Assembly (NCBI GenBank): GCA_947628075.1
Contig: CANQYF010000007.1
Location: forward strand, 1 to 25,089
Source: an uncultured Bacilli bacterium
GTDB lineage: Bacteria > Bacillota_I > Bacilli_A > RF39 > UBA660
Direction: 5' to 3'
DNA: 25,089 nt
Shown here: one piece after another, positions 14,601 to 23,680 of the stretch
How the letters are laid out: each line of letters begins with the position of its first letter
Position numbering within the stretch: position 1 is the stretch's first letter
Translations under genes and position numbers: made by a program
The notes under the pieces: model-generated
Databases searched by the model: none
What the model saw: the letters and a program-made list of their open reading frames with translations, nothing else
Told to the model about the DNA's origin: nothing

Positions 14601-15119
14601 ATGGAAAAAAGAAAAAAAGATATTGTTAAAATGCTATTAAATCAAAATTTAGATGAAAAAGATGAAGAAGAAATAGTGGATTTATTAGTTGATAATCCAA
14701 TAACAATTGATGTAGATAAAGAAAATGATAGTAAAATGACTTTAGGTGATAAGGTGGCTGACAAATTATCAGAAATTGCTGGTAGTTGGACATTTATTAT
14801 CTTATTTTGCTTGTTTTTAATTGGCTGGGTTATTTTAAATTCAGTTATTTTAATAAAGTCACTTGATCCTTATCCTTTCATTTTACTTAATTTATTACTT
14901 TCTTGTTTAGCGGCTTTACAAGCACCGATTATCATGATGAGTCAAAATAGACAAGCAAAGAAAGACACGATTAGAAATAAAAATGATTATCGAACTGACT
15001 TAAAAAGTGAATTAATTTTGGAAGAGTTATATGATCGACTCGAGAAAGTTTTACAAAATCAAAATAAAATTTTAAATTATATAAAAACACAAGAAGAGAA
15101 AAACAATAAGGAGAATTAA
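14601..15119 (+). CDS. DUF1003 family membrane protein
   Basis: The product has 172 residues. It shows the DUF1003 layout: a charged N-terminal region (1-50), LGDKVADKLSEIAGSWTFI leading into helix 1 (about 62-84), helix 2 (about 92-112), then APIIMMSQNRQAKKD (108-122), the family hallmark, and a charged, helical C-terminus likely to form a coiled coil (about 130-170). The biochemical role of the family is unknown. The next gene, an ABC ATPase, begins 1 nt after its stop, so the three genes form one operon and the protein may work with the exporter. Confidence 0.85.
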   Translation: MEKRKKDIVKMLLNQNLDEKDEEEIVDLLVDNPITIDVDKENDSKMTLGDKVADKLSEIAGSWTFIILFCLFLIGWVILNSVILIKSLDPYPFILLNLLLSCLAALQAPIIMMSQNRQAKKDTIRNKNDYRTDLKSELILEELYDRLEKVLQNQNKILNYIKTQEEKNNKEN

Positions 15120-15120
15120 T

Positions 15121-16008
15121 ATGTTAGATTTAAAAAATGTTTCTAAATCTTTTGGACGTAAAAAAGTAGTTGATAATATTACTTTAAAATTAGATAAACC
15201 AGGTATTTTTGGTTTATTAGGAACTAATGGAGCAGGAAAAACAACCACCATTAGAATGATTCTAGGTATTTTAAAAAAAGATAGTGGCACCATAACTTGG
15301 AATGGGGAAGTAGTTGATCGGAAAAAAGTTAATTTTGGGTATTTACCAGAAGAAAGAGGTATCTATCCTAAAGTTAAAATAATGGATCAATTATTATATT
15401 TTGCTGCCTTAAAGGGAGTAAAAAAAGAAGAAGCTAAAAAGGCTATTTATAAATGGGCTCGAGAATTAAAAGTTGAAGAATATCTCGAAATGACTGCTGA
15501 AAAGCTTTCTAAAGGTAATCAACAAAAAATTCAATTTATGACTGCCATATTGCATGATCCTGAATTAGTAATTTTAGATGAACCTTTTAGTGGCTTAGAT
15601 CCAGTTAATACTGAGATTTTAAAAAATATAATTATTAATTTAGTTAAAAAAGGTAAATATGTTATTATGTCAGCTCACCAAATGGCTACAATTGAAGAAT
15701 TTTGTAGTGATATTTTAATTTTAAATAAAGGCAAAACTATTTTACAAGGAAATTTAAAAGCAATAAAAAATACTTATCCTGCTAATAGATTAGCTATAAG
15801 TGTTGAAAGTGATATTCATGAATATATAAATGAATTTAACTTAGAAATAGAAAATGTCAAAGATAATGAATATATTATTAAGATTAATGATGAAGAAAAA
15901 GCCCAACAATTATTGACGAAGATCATTGCCAAAAAGATAAAAATTAATAAATATGAAATAATGAAACCAACATTAAATGATATATTTATAGAAAAGGTAG
16001 GTGAATAA
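15121..16008 (+). CDS. ABC transporter ATP-binding protein (NatA/YhaQ type)
   Basis: The ATPase has 295 residues. Walker A is GTNGAGKTT (34-42), the Q-loop region has the LPEERGIYPK variant (75-84) usual in NatA/YhaQ-like proteins, the signature is LSKGNQQK (129-136), Walker B is LVILDEP (149-155, Glu154) and the switch His is His186. A C-terminal accessory region of about 80 residues follows. It would power the ABC-2 type permease encoded next, with the ATG of that gene 1 nt beyond this stop. Sodium, peptide or drug export are all seen in the family; the substrate is not readable here. Confidence 0.92.
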   Translation: MLDLKNVSKSFGRKKVVDNITLKLDKPGIFGLLGTNGAGKTTTIRMILGILKKDSGTITWNGEVVDRKKVNFGYLPEERGIYPKVKIMDQLLYFAALKGVKKEEAKKAIYKWARELKVEEYLEMTAEKLSKGNQQKIQFMTAILHDPELVILDEPFSGLDPVNTEILKNIIINLVKKGKYVIMSAHQMATIEEFCSDILILNKGKTILQGNLKAIKNTYPANRLAISVESDIHEYINEFNLEIENVKDNEYIIKINDEEKAQQLLTKIIAKKIKINKYEIMKPTLNDIFIEKVGE

Positions 16009-16009
16009 T

Positions 16010-17224
16010 ATGCGAGATATTTTTACAGTTATGAGTTTTACTATCAAAGATATGTTAAAAAGAAAATCTTTTATTATTTCTACTTTAATAATTTTAATAT
16101 TAATAGTTGTAGGATTTAATATTCCTAATTTAATATCTTCATTTGAAAGTGATTCAAAAGAAAGTATTTTAATTGTCGATAAAGATAATGTTTTTGAAGG
16201 CGCTTTAAAAAATTTAGACTTAGGTTACGAAATTAAAATAAGTAATGAAGATTATGAAGAAATCAAAGATAAAATAAACAATGATGAAATAGAAGATGCT
16301 ATTATTGTGGAAAAACAAGATAATATTATAAATATTAGCTATTTAGTACAAAATATTTCTCTTACTAGTGAGATTCCTAATGATTTAATAGATAGTCTTC
16401 GGGAAGTATACAAAAATATTCAATTAAATAAATTAAATTTAACAGAAGAAGAACTGAAAACTATTGATCCTATTTTTAATGTTGATTTAAAACAAGTAAG
16501 TGATAAAGAAGTATCTGGTAATATTTTTGCTATAATGATTTTATCAATCTTCCTTTTCTACGCTATTTATTTTTGTGCTTACCAAGTATCAAGTTCAATT
16601 ACTACCGAGAAAACTTCTAAAATAATTGAAACTTTAGTTACTTCTACTAGTCCTAAAAATATTGTATTGGGAAAAACATTAGGAATTGGTTCCGTAGGTT
16701 TAATGCAATTAATTGCAGTTATTTTAACTACTATTATAAGTGCTAAATTATTTTTAACGAAGGAAATATTAGACTTAGTTTTAGATATGTCAACAATTAC
16801 GATTTATTTAGGAATAATTGTATTTATTTACTTTATATTAGGTTATTTTATTTATGCTTTCTTATATGCTTTAACGGGATCTACTGCTAATAAACCAGAA
16901 GATGTTCAATCTGTTAATACTCCAGTAGCTCTTTTAGCGGTTGCATCTTTCTATCTTTCTTATTTTACGATGATGAATCCAACAAGTAGTTTAAATACTT
17001 TTGCCTCATTATTCCCATTGTCATCACCATTTTGTATGCCATTTAGATATATGATGGGTCTTGCCAATATGACTGATGTACTTTTATCACTATTAATTTT
17101 GGTAGTATCAATTTTAATTATTGCTAAGTGTGCGATTAAAATTTATTCTAATGCAATATTAAATTATGGCTCTAAACTAAGTTTAAAAGATATGATTAAT
17201 ATGTTTAAAGATAATAATAAATAG
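16010..17224 (+). CDS. ABC-2 type transporter permease (NatB/YhaP type)
   Basis: The product has 404 residues. The layout is one N-terminal helix (about 20-36), a large outer domain (about 40-165), then five or six helices to the C-terminus, as in NatB/YhaP permeases. SSSITTEKTSKIIETLVTS, the cytoplasmic coupling segment between helices 2 and 3, is typical. The ATG at 16010 is preferred over GTG 16001 because AGGTAGGTGA lies just upstream of it. It is the partner of the ATPase at 15121. It ends with TAG and is followed directly by a strong terminator. Confidence 0.9.
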   Translation: MRDIFTVMSFTIKDMLKRKSFIISTLIILILIVVGFNIPNLISSFESDSKESILIVDKDNVFEGALKNLDLGYEIKISNEDYEEIKDKINNDEIEDAIIVEKQDNIINISYLVQNISLTSEIPNDLIDSLREVYKNIQLNKLNLTEEELKTIDPIFNVDLKQVSDKEVSGNIFAIMILSIFLFYAIYFCAYQVSSSITTEKTSKIIETLVTSTSPKNIVLGKTLGIGSVGLMQLIAVILTTIISAKLFLTKEILDLVLDMSTITIYLGIIVFIYFILGYFIYAFLYALTGSTANKPEDVQSVNTPVALLAVASFYLSYFTMMNPTSSLNTFASLFPLSSPFCMPFRYMMGLANMTDVLLSLLILVVSILIIAKCAIKIYSNAILNYGSKLSLKDMINMFKDNNK

Positions 17225-17255
17225 AAAATTGGAAGATGAAAATCTTTCAATTTTT
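17225..17255 (+). terminator. Strong hairpin terminator after the ABC-2 operon
   Basis: AAAATTGGAAGAT (17225-17237) pairs with ATCTTTCAATTTT (17242-17254) around a GAAA tetraloop, with one G-U pair, ending in a T run. Confidence 0.85.
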
Positions 17256-17263
17256 ATGTTAAG

Positions 17264-17272
17264 TGATATAAT
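17264..17272 (+). promoter_or_regulatory. Extended -10 promoter for the nuclease gene
   Basis: TGATATAAT ends 15 nt before the ATG at 17288. A start 6-8 nt after the -10 would leave a leader of only about 8-10 nt. The -35 region overlaps the terminator. Confidence 0.6.
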
Positions 17273-17287
17273 TTAAATGATGATTAT

Positions 17288-18013
17288 ATGAAAAAGAATT
17301 TACGAAATAAAAAATATTTATGGGTTGCTATCGTTATGATATTACTATCTAGTTTTTATTTTATTTTTCAAGATGAAATAAATAATTTAATCTATAGTTT
17401 TAATGAAACTGAAGAAATAAATTTAAATGATAAAAATATTCCTAGCTATAATGGTAAAGATTTTATTGTTCTTAATAATAATGAACCTAATTTTGATTTA
17501 GATAAGATAAATACGGAAACATTTGAATCTTATAGTGAACTCGATTCTTTAAATAGATGTGGTGTGGCTTTTGCTAATATTGATAAAACTTTAATGCCAA
17601 GTGAAGAGCGTAAAAGTATTGGGATGATTAAACCAAGTGGGTGGCATACAGTAAGATATGATGATCTTATTCCTGGTAAATATTTATATAATCGTTGTCA
17701 TTTAATTGGTTATCAACTGACTGGTGAAAATGCTAATCCTAAAAATTTAATCACTTGTACTAGACAAATGAATACTGGGGTTATGTTAGATTATGAAAAT
17801 AAAGTAGCAGAATATGTTAAAAATTCTAATAATCATGTGTTATATCGGGTAACTCCTATATTCGAAAATGATAATTTAGTAGCATCAGGTGTGGAAATGG
17901 AGGCCTACTCAATTGAGGATCAAGGAAAAGGAATTAAATTTCATATATTTGTTTATAATGTTCAAGATGGAATAATTATTGATTATAAGACTGGCGATAG
18001 TAGATTAAAATAA
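17288..18013 (+). CDS. EndA-like membrane-anchored DNA/RNA non-specific endonuclease
   Basis: The product has 241 residues. A basic start and one helix (about 11-27) anchor it, with the nuclease outside the cell. It closely follows the streptococcal DNA-entry nuclease EndA: LNRCGVAFANIDKTLMP (88-104), IKPSGWH, LYNRCHLIGYQLTGENANP (133-151), then TRQMN and a late IDYKTGDS. The catalytic His is His138, in NRCH where most beta-beta-alpha-metal nucleases have DRGH; EndA itself has a similar variant. It probably degrades DNA at the surface, for nutrients, DNA uptake or escape from traps. The start codon has no clear ribosome site and a very short leader. It stands alone. Confidence 0.88.
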   Translation: MKKNLRNKKYLWVAIVMILLSSFYFIFQDEINNLIYSFNETEEINLNDKNIPSYNGKDFIVLNNNEPNFDLDKINTETFESYSELDSLNRCGVAFANIDKTLMPSEERKSIGMIKPSGWHTVRYDDLIPGKYLYNRCHLIGYQLTGENANPKNLITCTRQMNTGVMLDYENKVAEYVKNSNNHVLYRVTPIFENDNLVASGVEMEAYSIEDQGKGIKFHIFVYNVQDGIIIDYKTGDSRLK

Positions 18014-18067
18014 TCTTCATAAAAATTTCATATTAAGTTAGTAAAATATAGGAATGTTTAAATTTAG

Positions 18068-18096
18068 TTGCAATATATTTTAAATGTTGATAAAAT
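18068..18096 (+). promoter_or_regulatory. SigA-type promoter of the ABC exporter pair
   Basis: TTGCAA (18068-18073), 17 nt, TAAAAT (18091-18096) with TGA just before the -10. GTTGCA (18067-18072) and TGCAAC (18104-18109) form a short inverted repeat around the promoter, a possible but weak operator. AAGGAGG at 18110 serves the gene. Confidence 0.75.
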
Positions 18097-18124
18097 CTAA
18101 TAATGCAACAAGGAGGCTTTAAAA

Positions 18125-19882
18125 ATGTTTAGATTATTAAAAAAATTAGGTAAAAAGCAATTAATATATGCTTTAATTTGTGTATTATTTATATCTGTAA
18201 ATGTTTATTTAGAGTTAAAGATTCCTGATTATATGTCTGAAATAACTATTTTAGTACAAACAGAAGGTAGTAAGATGAGTGAAATTCTTCATGAGGGAGT
18301 ATACATGATGTTATGTGCTTTGGGTAGTTTAATAGCATCTTTCATAGTTGGTTATTTTGCTGCGAATGTTGCGGCTTATTTTGGAAAAATTACTCGGAAA
18401 TCAATTTTTGAAAAAGTTGGTAAATTTAGTACCGAAGAAATAAAAGCTTTTTCAACTAGTAGTTTAATTACGAGAACTACCAATGACGTAACTCAAGTAC
18501 AAATGCTTATTGGTATGGGGCTTCAAGCTATGATTAAAGCTCCCATTATGGCTACTTGGGCGATAGTAAAAATTACTGGTAAGAATTTACCTTGGAGTTT
18601 AGCTACTTTAGTTGGAGTTCTAGTTTTACTAGTTACAATTGTTGTTTTAATGACAATTGTTTTTCCTAAATTTAAAATTGTCCAAAAATTAACTGATAAT
18701 TTAAATAGAATAACTCGTGAAAATTTAACTGGTATTCGAGTTATTCGGGCTTTTAATGCCGAAAATTTTCAACAAAAGAAATTTGAAAATGCTAATGAAG
18801 AATTAAAAAATGTTCAATTATTTAATCAAAAAACAATGGGAATATTATCCCCAGTTATGTCTTTAGTGAGCTCAGGCCTTTCCTTATCAATTTATTTTAT
18901 CGGCGCTATTTTAATAAATCAAGCTAATTTAATGGATAAAATAACTTTGTTTGGTGATATGGTCGTATTTTCTTCTTATGCAATGCAAGTGTTAATGTCA
19001 TTTATGATGTTAATTATGATTTTTATAATTTATCCAAGGGCATCGGTTTCTGCTCATAGAATTTTAGAAGTTTTAGATACGGAAGAACATATTAAAGATG
19101 GTAAAAAAGAGGATGGTTTTGAAATTGGGACAGTCGAGTTCAAAAATGTTTCCTTTAAATATCCTGATGCCGATGAATATATTTTAGAAAATGTTTCCTT
19201 TAGAGCTAATAAAGGTGAAGTAGTGGCTTTTATTGGATCAACTGGTTCTGGTAAAAGTACTTTAATTAATTTAATACCAAGATTTTATGATGCTACGAGT
19301 GGGGAAATACTCGTAGATGGTGTAGATGTTAAAGATTATAAATTAGAAAGCTTATATAATAAAATTGGTTATGTAGCTCAAAAAGCAGTTATTTTTAGAG
19401 GAACAGTTAAGGATAACGTTGCTTATGGCAATAATGGAAAATCTAAACCTAATTTAACTAAGATTAAAGATGCAGTTAGAGTAGCGCAAGCCACTGATTT
19501 TGTGGAAAAAATGACTAATAAGTATGATGCTAGTATTGCTCAAAGTGGTACTAATATTTCTGGCGGTCAAAAACAAAGACTAGCTATAGCGAGAGCAATT
19601 GCTCGTGATCCGGAGATTTATATTTTTGATGATGCTTTTAGTGCACTTGATTATAAAACTGATTTTATTTTAAGAAAAGAATTAAAAAAATATACTAAAA
19701 ATGCGACTATTTTAATTGTGGCCCAAAGAATTGGTACGATTAAAGATGCTGATAAAATATTAGTTCTTGATGAAGGTAAAGTTGTGGGAATAGGTACACA
19801 TAAAGAATTATTAAAAAATTGTCAAATTTATAAAGAAATTGCGTTATCTCAACTTTCCCAAAATGAATTGGAGGGTGAATAA
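18125..19882 (+). CDS. ABC exporter half-transporter, subunit 1 (degenerate ATP site)
   Basis: The product has 585 residues: a type-IV exporter membrane domain with six helices (about 1-310) fused to a nucleotide-binding domain. Walker A is GSTGSGKST (371-379), Q-loop Gln419, signature ISGGQKQR (478-485) and Walker B IYIFDD (498-503). The catalytic Glu is Asp503 and the switch His is Gln534 (VAQRIGTI). Both changes are usual in the degenerate subunit of heterodimeric exporters such as TM287/288 and BmrCD. The partner gene starts 1 nt downstream. Substrates of such pairs include drugs, lipids and peptides; none can be named here. Confidence 0.93.
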   Translation: MFRLLKKLGKKQLIYALICVLFISVNVYLELKIPDYMSEITILVQTEGSKMSEILHEGVYMMLCALGSLIASFIVGYFAANVAAYFGKITRKSIFEKVGKFSTEEIKAFSTSSLITRTTNDVTQVQMLIGMGLQAMIKAPIMATWAIVKITGKNLPWSLATLVGVLVLLVTIVVLMTIVFPKFKIVQKLTDNLNRITRENLTGIRVIRAFNAENFQQKKFENANEELKNVQLFNQKTMGILSPVMSLVSSGLSLSIYFIGAILINQANLMDKITLFGDMVVFSSYAMQVLMSFMMLIMIFIIYPRASVSAHRILEVLDTEEHIKDGKKEDGFEIGTVEFKNVSFKYPDADEYILENVSFRANKGEVVAFIGSTGSGKSTLINLIPRFYDATSGEILVDGVDVKDYKLESLYNKIGYVAQKAVIFRGTVKDNVAYGNNGKSKPNLTKIKDAVRVAQATDFVEKMTNKYDASIAQSGTNISGGQKQRLAIARAIARDPEIYIFDDAFSALDYKTDFILRKELKKYTKNATILIVAQRIGTIKDADKILVLDEGKVVGIGTHKELLKNCQIYKEIALSQLSQNELEGE

Positions 19883-19883
19883 G

Positions 19884-21680
19884 ATGAATCATGGAAGAAG
19901 AGGCCCTCAAAAAATCGAAAAAGCTAAAGATTTTAAGGGAGCCATGAAAAGTTTAATTAAATATTGTAAGCCTTATTTAATACCGGTTTTAATCGCTGTC
20001 ATATTAGCTATGATAAGTGCCATATTATCAATTATTGGTCCTGATAAATTAAGAGATATGACTAATCTTATTTCTAATGGCCTTTTAGTAGGAATTGATA
20101 TGACTGGTGTCAAAAAAATAGCCATTACCCTTATTATTATGTATTTAATAAGTGCTGTATTTGGTTACATTGAACAAGTTATAATGGCTATTGTAACTAA
20201 TAAATTTTCTAAAGCTTTAAGGAAAGATATTAGTGAAAAAATTAATAATATGCCTTTAAAATATTTTGATAAAAATAGTTATGGTGATATTCTTTCACGT
20301 GTTACTAATGATGTCGATACTTTAAGTATGACTTTAAATCAAAGCTTAGGAACTTTAGTTAGCGCTATTACCTTGTTAATTGGATCTATAATAATGATGA
20401 TAGTTACTAATGGACTTATGGCTATAACCGCCATGGCATCAAGCTTACTAGGTTTTGTCTTTATGTTTTCAGTTATTAGTCGTAGTCAAAAATATTTTGA
20501 AAAATTGCAAAATGGTATTGGTGAATTAAATGGTCATATTGAAGAAATGTATGCGGGGCATAATATTGTTAAAGTATATAATGGCATAAGTGATGCTAAT
20601 CAAAAATTTGATGACATCAATAATGAATTATTTGAAAATGTCAGAAAAAGTCAATTTTTATCTGGTTTAATGCACCCTTTTATGGGATTTATTGGTAACT
20701 TTGGCTATGTTTGTGTTTGTATTGTTGGGGCCCTTTTAACAATGAATGATGTAATTGATTTTGGTGTTATTGTAGCCTTTATGTTATATGTTCGCTTATT
20801 TACTCAACCTTTATCGCAAATTGCTCAATCAATGTCTAGTTTGCAATCAACCGCTGCGGCATCTGAAAGAGTATTTGAATTTTTAAAAGAAGAAGATATG
20901 CCTAACGAAAGTAATATTAAAGAAAAATTAGATATTAAAAATGTTAAAGGAGATATATCTTTTGAACATGTTAAATTTGGTTATAATGATGATAAAATAA
21001 TTATTAAAGACTTTAATGTGGATGTAAAAAGTGGAGAAAAAGTAGCCATTGTTGGTCCAACCGGAGCGGGTAAAACAACTATGGTTAATTTACTTATGAA
21101 ATTTTATGATATTAATAATGGTGATATTAAAATAGATGGAATATCTACTAAAAATTTAACTAGAGACAATATTCACGATTTATTTATTATGGTTTTACAA
21201 GATACTTGGGTTTTTGAAGGAACTATTAAAGACAATATTAAATATAATAAAAAAGATGTTTCTTTAGATAAAATCAAAGAAGTTTGTAAAATAGTAGGGC
21301 TTCATCATTATATAAATTCTTTGCCACATGGTTATGATACTTTAATAACTGATAATGATACCCTATCAAGTGGTCAAAAACAATTATTAACAATCGCAAG
21401 AGGTATGATTAAAGATGCACCATTTTTAATTCTAGATGAAGCTACTTCATCAGTTGATACAAGAACGGAAGAATTAGTTCAAAAGGCCATGGATAAACTT
21501 ACAGAGGGAAGAACTTCATTTATTATTGCCCATCGACTTTCTACCATTAAAAATGCTGATTTAATCTTAATGATGCAAGATGGTAATATTGTGGAACAAG
21601 GTACTCATGAAGAATTATTAAAATTAAATGGTAAATATGCTGAATTATATAATAGTCAATTTGAAAAAATGGAATCTTAA
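19884..21680 (+). CDS. ABC exporter half-transporter, subunit 2 (canonical ATP site)
   Basis: The product has 598 residues from the ATG at 19884, chosen over an in-frame upstream ATG at 19839 because GGAGGGTGA lies just before it and subunit 1 ends at 19882. Six helices are followed by a nucleotide-binding domain with Walker A GPTGAGKTT (391-399), Gln439 in the Q-loop, Walker B FLILDE with the full catalytic Glu519, and switch His550 (AHRLSTI). The signature is LSSGQ (494-498), not LSGGQ; it faces the degenerate site of subunit 1. With subunit 1 it forms one consensus and one degenerate ATP site. The basic N-terminal tail is typical of this subunit. Confidence 0.93.
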   Translation: MNHGRRGPQKIEKAKDFKGAMKSLIKYCKPYLIPVLIAVILAMISAILSIIGPDKLRDMTNLISNGLLVGIDMTGVKKIAITLIIMYLISAVFGYIEQVIMAIVTNKFSKALRKDISEKINNMPLKYFDKNSYGDILSRVTNDVDTLSMTLNQSLGTLVSAITLLIGSIIMMIVTNGLMAITAMASSLLGFVFMFSVISRSQKYFEKLQNGIGELNGHIEEMYAGHNIVKVYNGISDANQKFDDINNELFENVRKSQFLSGLMHPFMGFIGNFGYVCVCIVGALLTMNDVIDFGVIVAFMLYVRLFTQPLSQIAQSMSSLQSTAAASERVFEFLKEEDMPNESNIKEKLDIKNVKGDISFEHVKFGYNDDKIIIKDFNVDVKSGEKVAIVGPTGAGKTTMVNLLMKFYDINNGDIKIDGISTKNLTRDNIHDLFIMVLQDTWVFEGTIKDNIKYNKKDVSLDKIKEVCKIVGLHHYINSLPHGYDTLITDNDTLSSGQKQLLTIARGMIKDAPFLILDEATSSVDTRTEELVQKAMDKLTEGRTSFIIAHRLSTIKNADLILMMQDGNIVEQGTHEELLKLNGKYAELYNSQFEKMES

Positions 21681-21694
21681 TTAATTCCATTTTT
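21666..21694. terminator. Bidirectional terminator between convergent genes
   Basis: AAAATGGAAT (21666-21675) pairs with ATTCCATTTT (21684-21693) around an 8-nt loop. A and T runs flank both sides, so it can stop the ABC operon and the minus-strand phosphoesterase gene. It overlaps the ends of both genes. Confidence 0.8.
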
Positions 21695-22646
21695 ATTTTT
21701 TCAAAGTTCTACTTAATTTTTTACTATTCTTATTTTCAAAATCTAATAATAAATTAAATCTATTTATTGTTTTAAATGAATTCTCTGGCAATAATTGTTC
21801 AAAATGACTTTGATTAAAATAACCATCATCGTTAAAAGTTAAATCCATTTTTAATATACTTGGCTCACTATCTTTAGTAAATTTGCATAAAGGTGGAACA
21901 TAAATTTTATAAGTATTCGGAGTCTCTATTAAAGACATTTCATGATGGTGGCCTTCTAATATTAAATTTTTACTTCTTTCTTCTTTCTTATTTTCCGTAG
22001 ATTCTAAATTTATATCGGTGGGATGGGATAGTATTAAATAATCATTTTTTACTTTTAAGGAACCATATTTGTAACCTAAAGTAAGAAAATCATGGCGATA
22101 AGCATTTAAAACTTGTTCAAAGTTGATACCAAAATTTTCTAATGATTTATAATCATGATTACCTAATATACATATGTTTAAAATAGTAGAATCAAAAGGA
22201 TACTTTTTTAAAAAATAATCAATTTGATCCATACAATTACTAGGATATTTTTTAGAACTATTATTTAGTCCATCAATTATATCACCAATATTAAATATTA
22301 TATGAATATCATGTTCAAGTGCATATTCATAAACTTTCTTTATTAAATCCAATCTTTCTAATTCTGATCCTATATGGGTATCAGATATAATAAGGGCATT
22401 TAAGGATTTGCTATAATTTAGTATTAATTCCTTAGTTCTAGTATCGTCATTTGCTAAATTTTTAATTTGTTGATATTTAATATTACCATTTGAGTAGTAT
22501 GTTCTACTAAAATTTATGCCTTTGTTTCTTAGAAGGGCCAAAATATTATACAACCCTTTATTAGATAAATTTGTTTCAGTTGCAATTTCGTTTAAAGTTT
22601 TACCTTTGTTAATTAAATTTAATATTTTCTCAATTAAATCACTCAT
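21693..22646 (-). CDS. HTH-metallophosphoesterase fusion protein
   Basis: The product has 317 residues and no membrane segment. Residues 1-50 look like a winged helix-turn-helix (KGKTLNEIATETNLSNKGLY, then ALLRNKGI). A short linker leads to a calcineurin-like metallophosphoesterase domain with all metal-binding blocks: SDTHIG (88-93, Asp89 and His91), GDIIDG (121-126), GNHD (162-165), LSHP with His208, and GHHH (232-235). The substrate (nucleic acid, nucleotide or phosphoprotein) is unknown. A DNA-binding head on a phosphoesterase suggests a nucleic-acid role, which is inference. AAGAAGGA precedes the start, with TATAAT-like sequence about 20 nt further up (22673-22668 on the minus strand). 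Confidence 0.82.
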   Translation of the reverse strand: MSDLIEKILNLINKGKTLNEIATETNLSNKGLYNILALLRNKGINFSRTYYSNGNIKYQQIKNLANDDTRTKELILNYSKSLNALIISDTHIGSELERLDLIKKVYEYALEHDIHIIFNIGDIIDGLNNSSKKYPSNCMDQIDYFLKKYPFDSTILNICILGNHDYKSLENFGINFEQVLNAYRHDFLTLGYKYGSLKVKNDYLILSHPTDINLESTENKKEERSKNLILEGHHHEMSLIETPNTYKIYVPPLCKFTKDSEPSILKMDLTFNDDGYFNQSHFEQLLPENSFKTINRFNLLLDFENKNSKKLSRTLKK

Positions 22647-22698
22647 ATTAAATCCTTCTTTAATTTTATTATAATATAACTTTTTTTAAAATTAAAGT

Positions 22699-23616
22699 TT
22701 ATAATACATTTTTGCCTTGATAAGTATCTCTTTTAACCATTTCTTTATCAATATCATTAAGAACACAAAATTTTTTAAGAAGCCAATTTGGAGCAATTAA
22801 ATCTTCTTTAATGGGATCTCCCGTTATTCTTTCAATAACAATATTTTCATTTAAAAGTTCTAACTCTTTAATAACAATATCAATATATTCTTCTTTTTTT
22901 AAAATTGGAAATTTTTCTTGTTCATAAATTTGGGCTAACTTAGTATTTTTACTAATATAAAGCATATGAATTTTTACTCCATCTATTTTTAATTTATTTA
23001 ATAATTCAGCCGTATTTAACATATCTTCTTCTGTTTCGTAAGGAAGTCCATTGATAATATGAGCCACCGTAAAGATTTTTTTTGCTTGTAAACGTTTAAC
23101 ACAATCAATGAAAGCGCCAACATCATGACCTCTATTTATAAATTCTAAAGTTTTATCATTACTACTTTGAAGTCCAATTTCAACAGTCACAAAAGTTCTT
23201 TGATTTAATTTATCTAAATAATTAATAACTTCATCACTAAGACAATCAGGACGAGTAGCAATGGCGATACCAACTACTTTAGGATAATCTAATAATTCTT
23301 CAAAAGTCTTTTTTAAAACTTCTAAAGGAGCATAAGTATTCGTGCCTGATTGGTAATAGGGAATATAAAAACTATTTGGCCATTTCTTCTCTAAAATTTT
23401 AATATTTGCTAAAAATTGTTCTTTTATTGTTTTCGTACTATCGACAATATTGGCTTTACTATTATTAATGCAATAAATACAACCACTACCATTTATTTTA
23501 TTAGGGCAACTAAAGTGAGCATCTAAAGGAACTTTAAATACTTTATGATTAAATTTTTGTCGATAAAAATAATTTAAAGTATGATATCTTTTATTATCAA
23601 GAGTTTTAGTAAACAT
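22699..23616 (-). CDS. Radical SAM protein, YtqA/YhcC type
   Basis: The product has 305 residues from the ATG at 23616, chosen because CGAGGAAT lies upstream; a longer reading from 23667 adds a hydrophobic leader without a ribosome site. The RYHTLNYFYRQKFNHKVFKVPLDAHFSCPN opening region (10-39) is typical of this family (YtqA in Bacillus, YhcC in E. coli). The iron-sulphur cluster Cys are Cys37, Cys46 and Cys49 (C-x8-C-x2-C, the family's wider form). Later blocks are AIATRPDCLSD, TVEIGLQSS and HIINGLPYETEEDM. The reaction is not well established for the family. In Bacillus it sits next to the methyltransferase ytqB; no such gene is seen here. Confidence 0.9.
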   Translation of the reverse strand: MFTKTLDNKRYHTLNYFYRQKFNHKVFKVPLDAHFSCPNKINGSGCIYCINNSKANIVDSTKTIKEQFLANIKILEKKWPNSFYIPYYQSGTNTYAPLEVLKKTFEELLDYPKVVGIAIATRPDCLSDEVINYLDKLNQRTFVTVEIGLQSSNDKTLEFINRGHDVGAFIDCVKRLQAKKIFTVAHIINGLPYETEEDMLNTAELLNKLKIDGVKIHMLYISKNTKLAQIYEQEKFPILKKEEYIDIVIKELELLNENIVIERITGDPIKEDLIAPNWLLKKFCVLNDIDKEMVKRDTYQGKNVL

Positions 23617-23638
23617 AATAATTCCTCGAATCAGTAAT

Positions 23639-23667
23639 AATATAACGAAAAAATAAATATTATGCAA
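23639..23667 (-). promoter_or_regulatory. SigA-type promoter of the radical SAM gene
   Basis: On the minus strand TTGCAT (23667-23662), 17 nt, TATATT (23644-23639), about 23 nt before the ATG at 23616. This placement also supports that start over 23667, which would lie in the -35. Confidence 0.6.
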
Positions 23668-23680
23668 GATATAAAAATTA

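Noticed and set aside
15072..15293. Minus-strand open frame across the DUF1003/ABC junction
   Set aside because: It is antisense to the Walker A region of the ABC ATPase; the coding signal is on the + strand.
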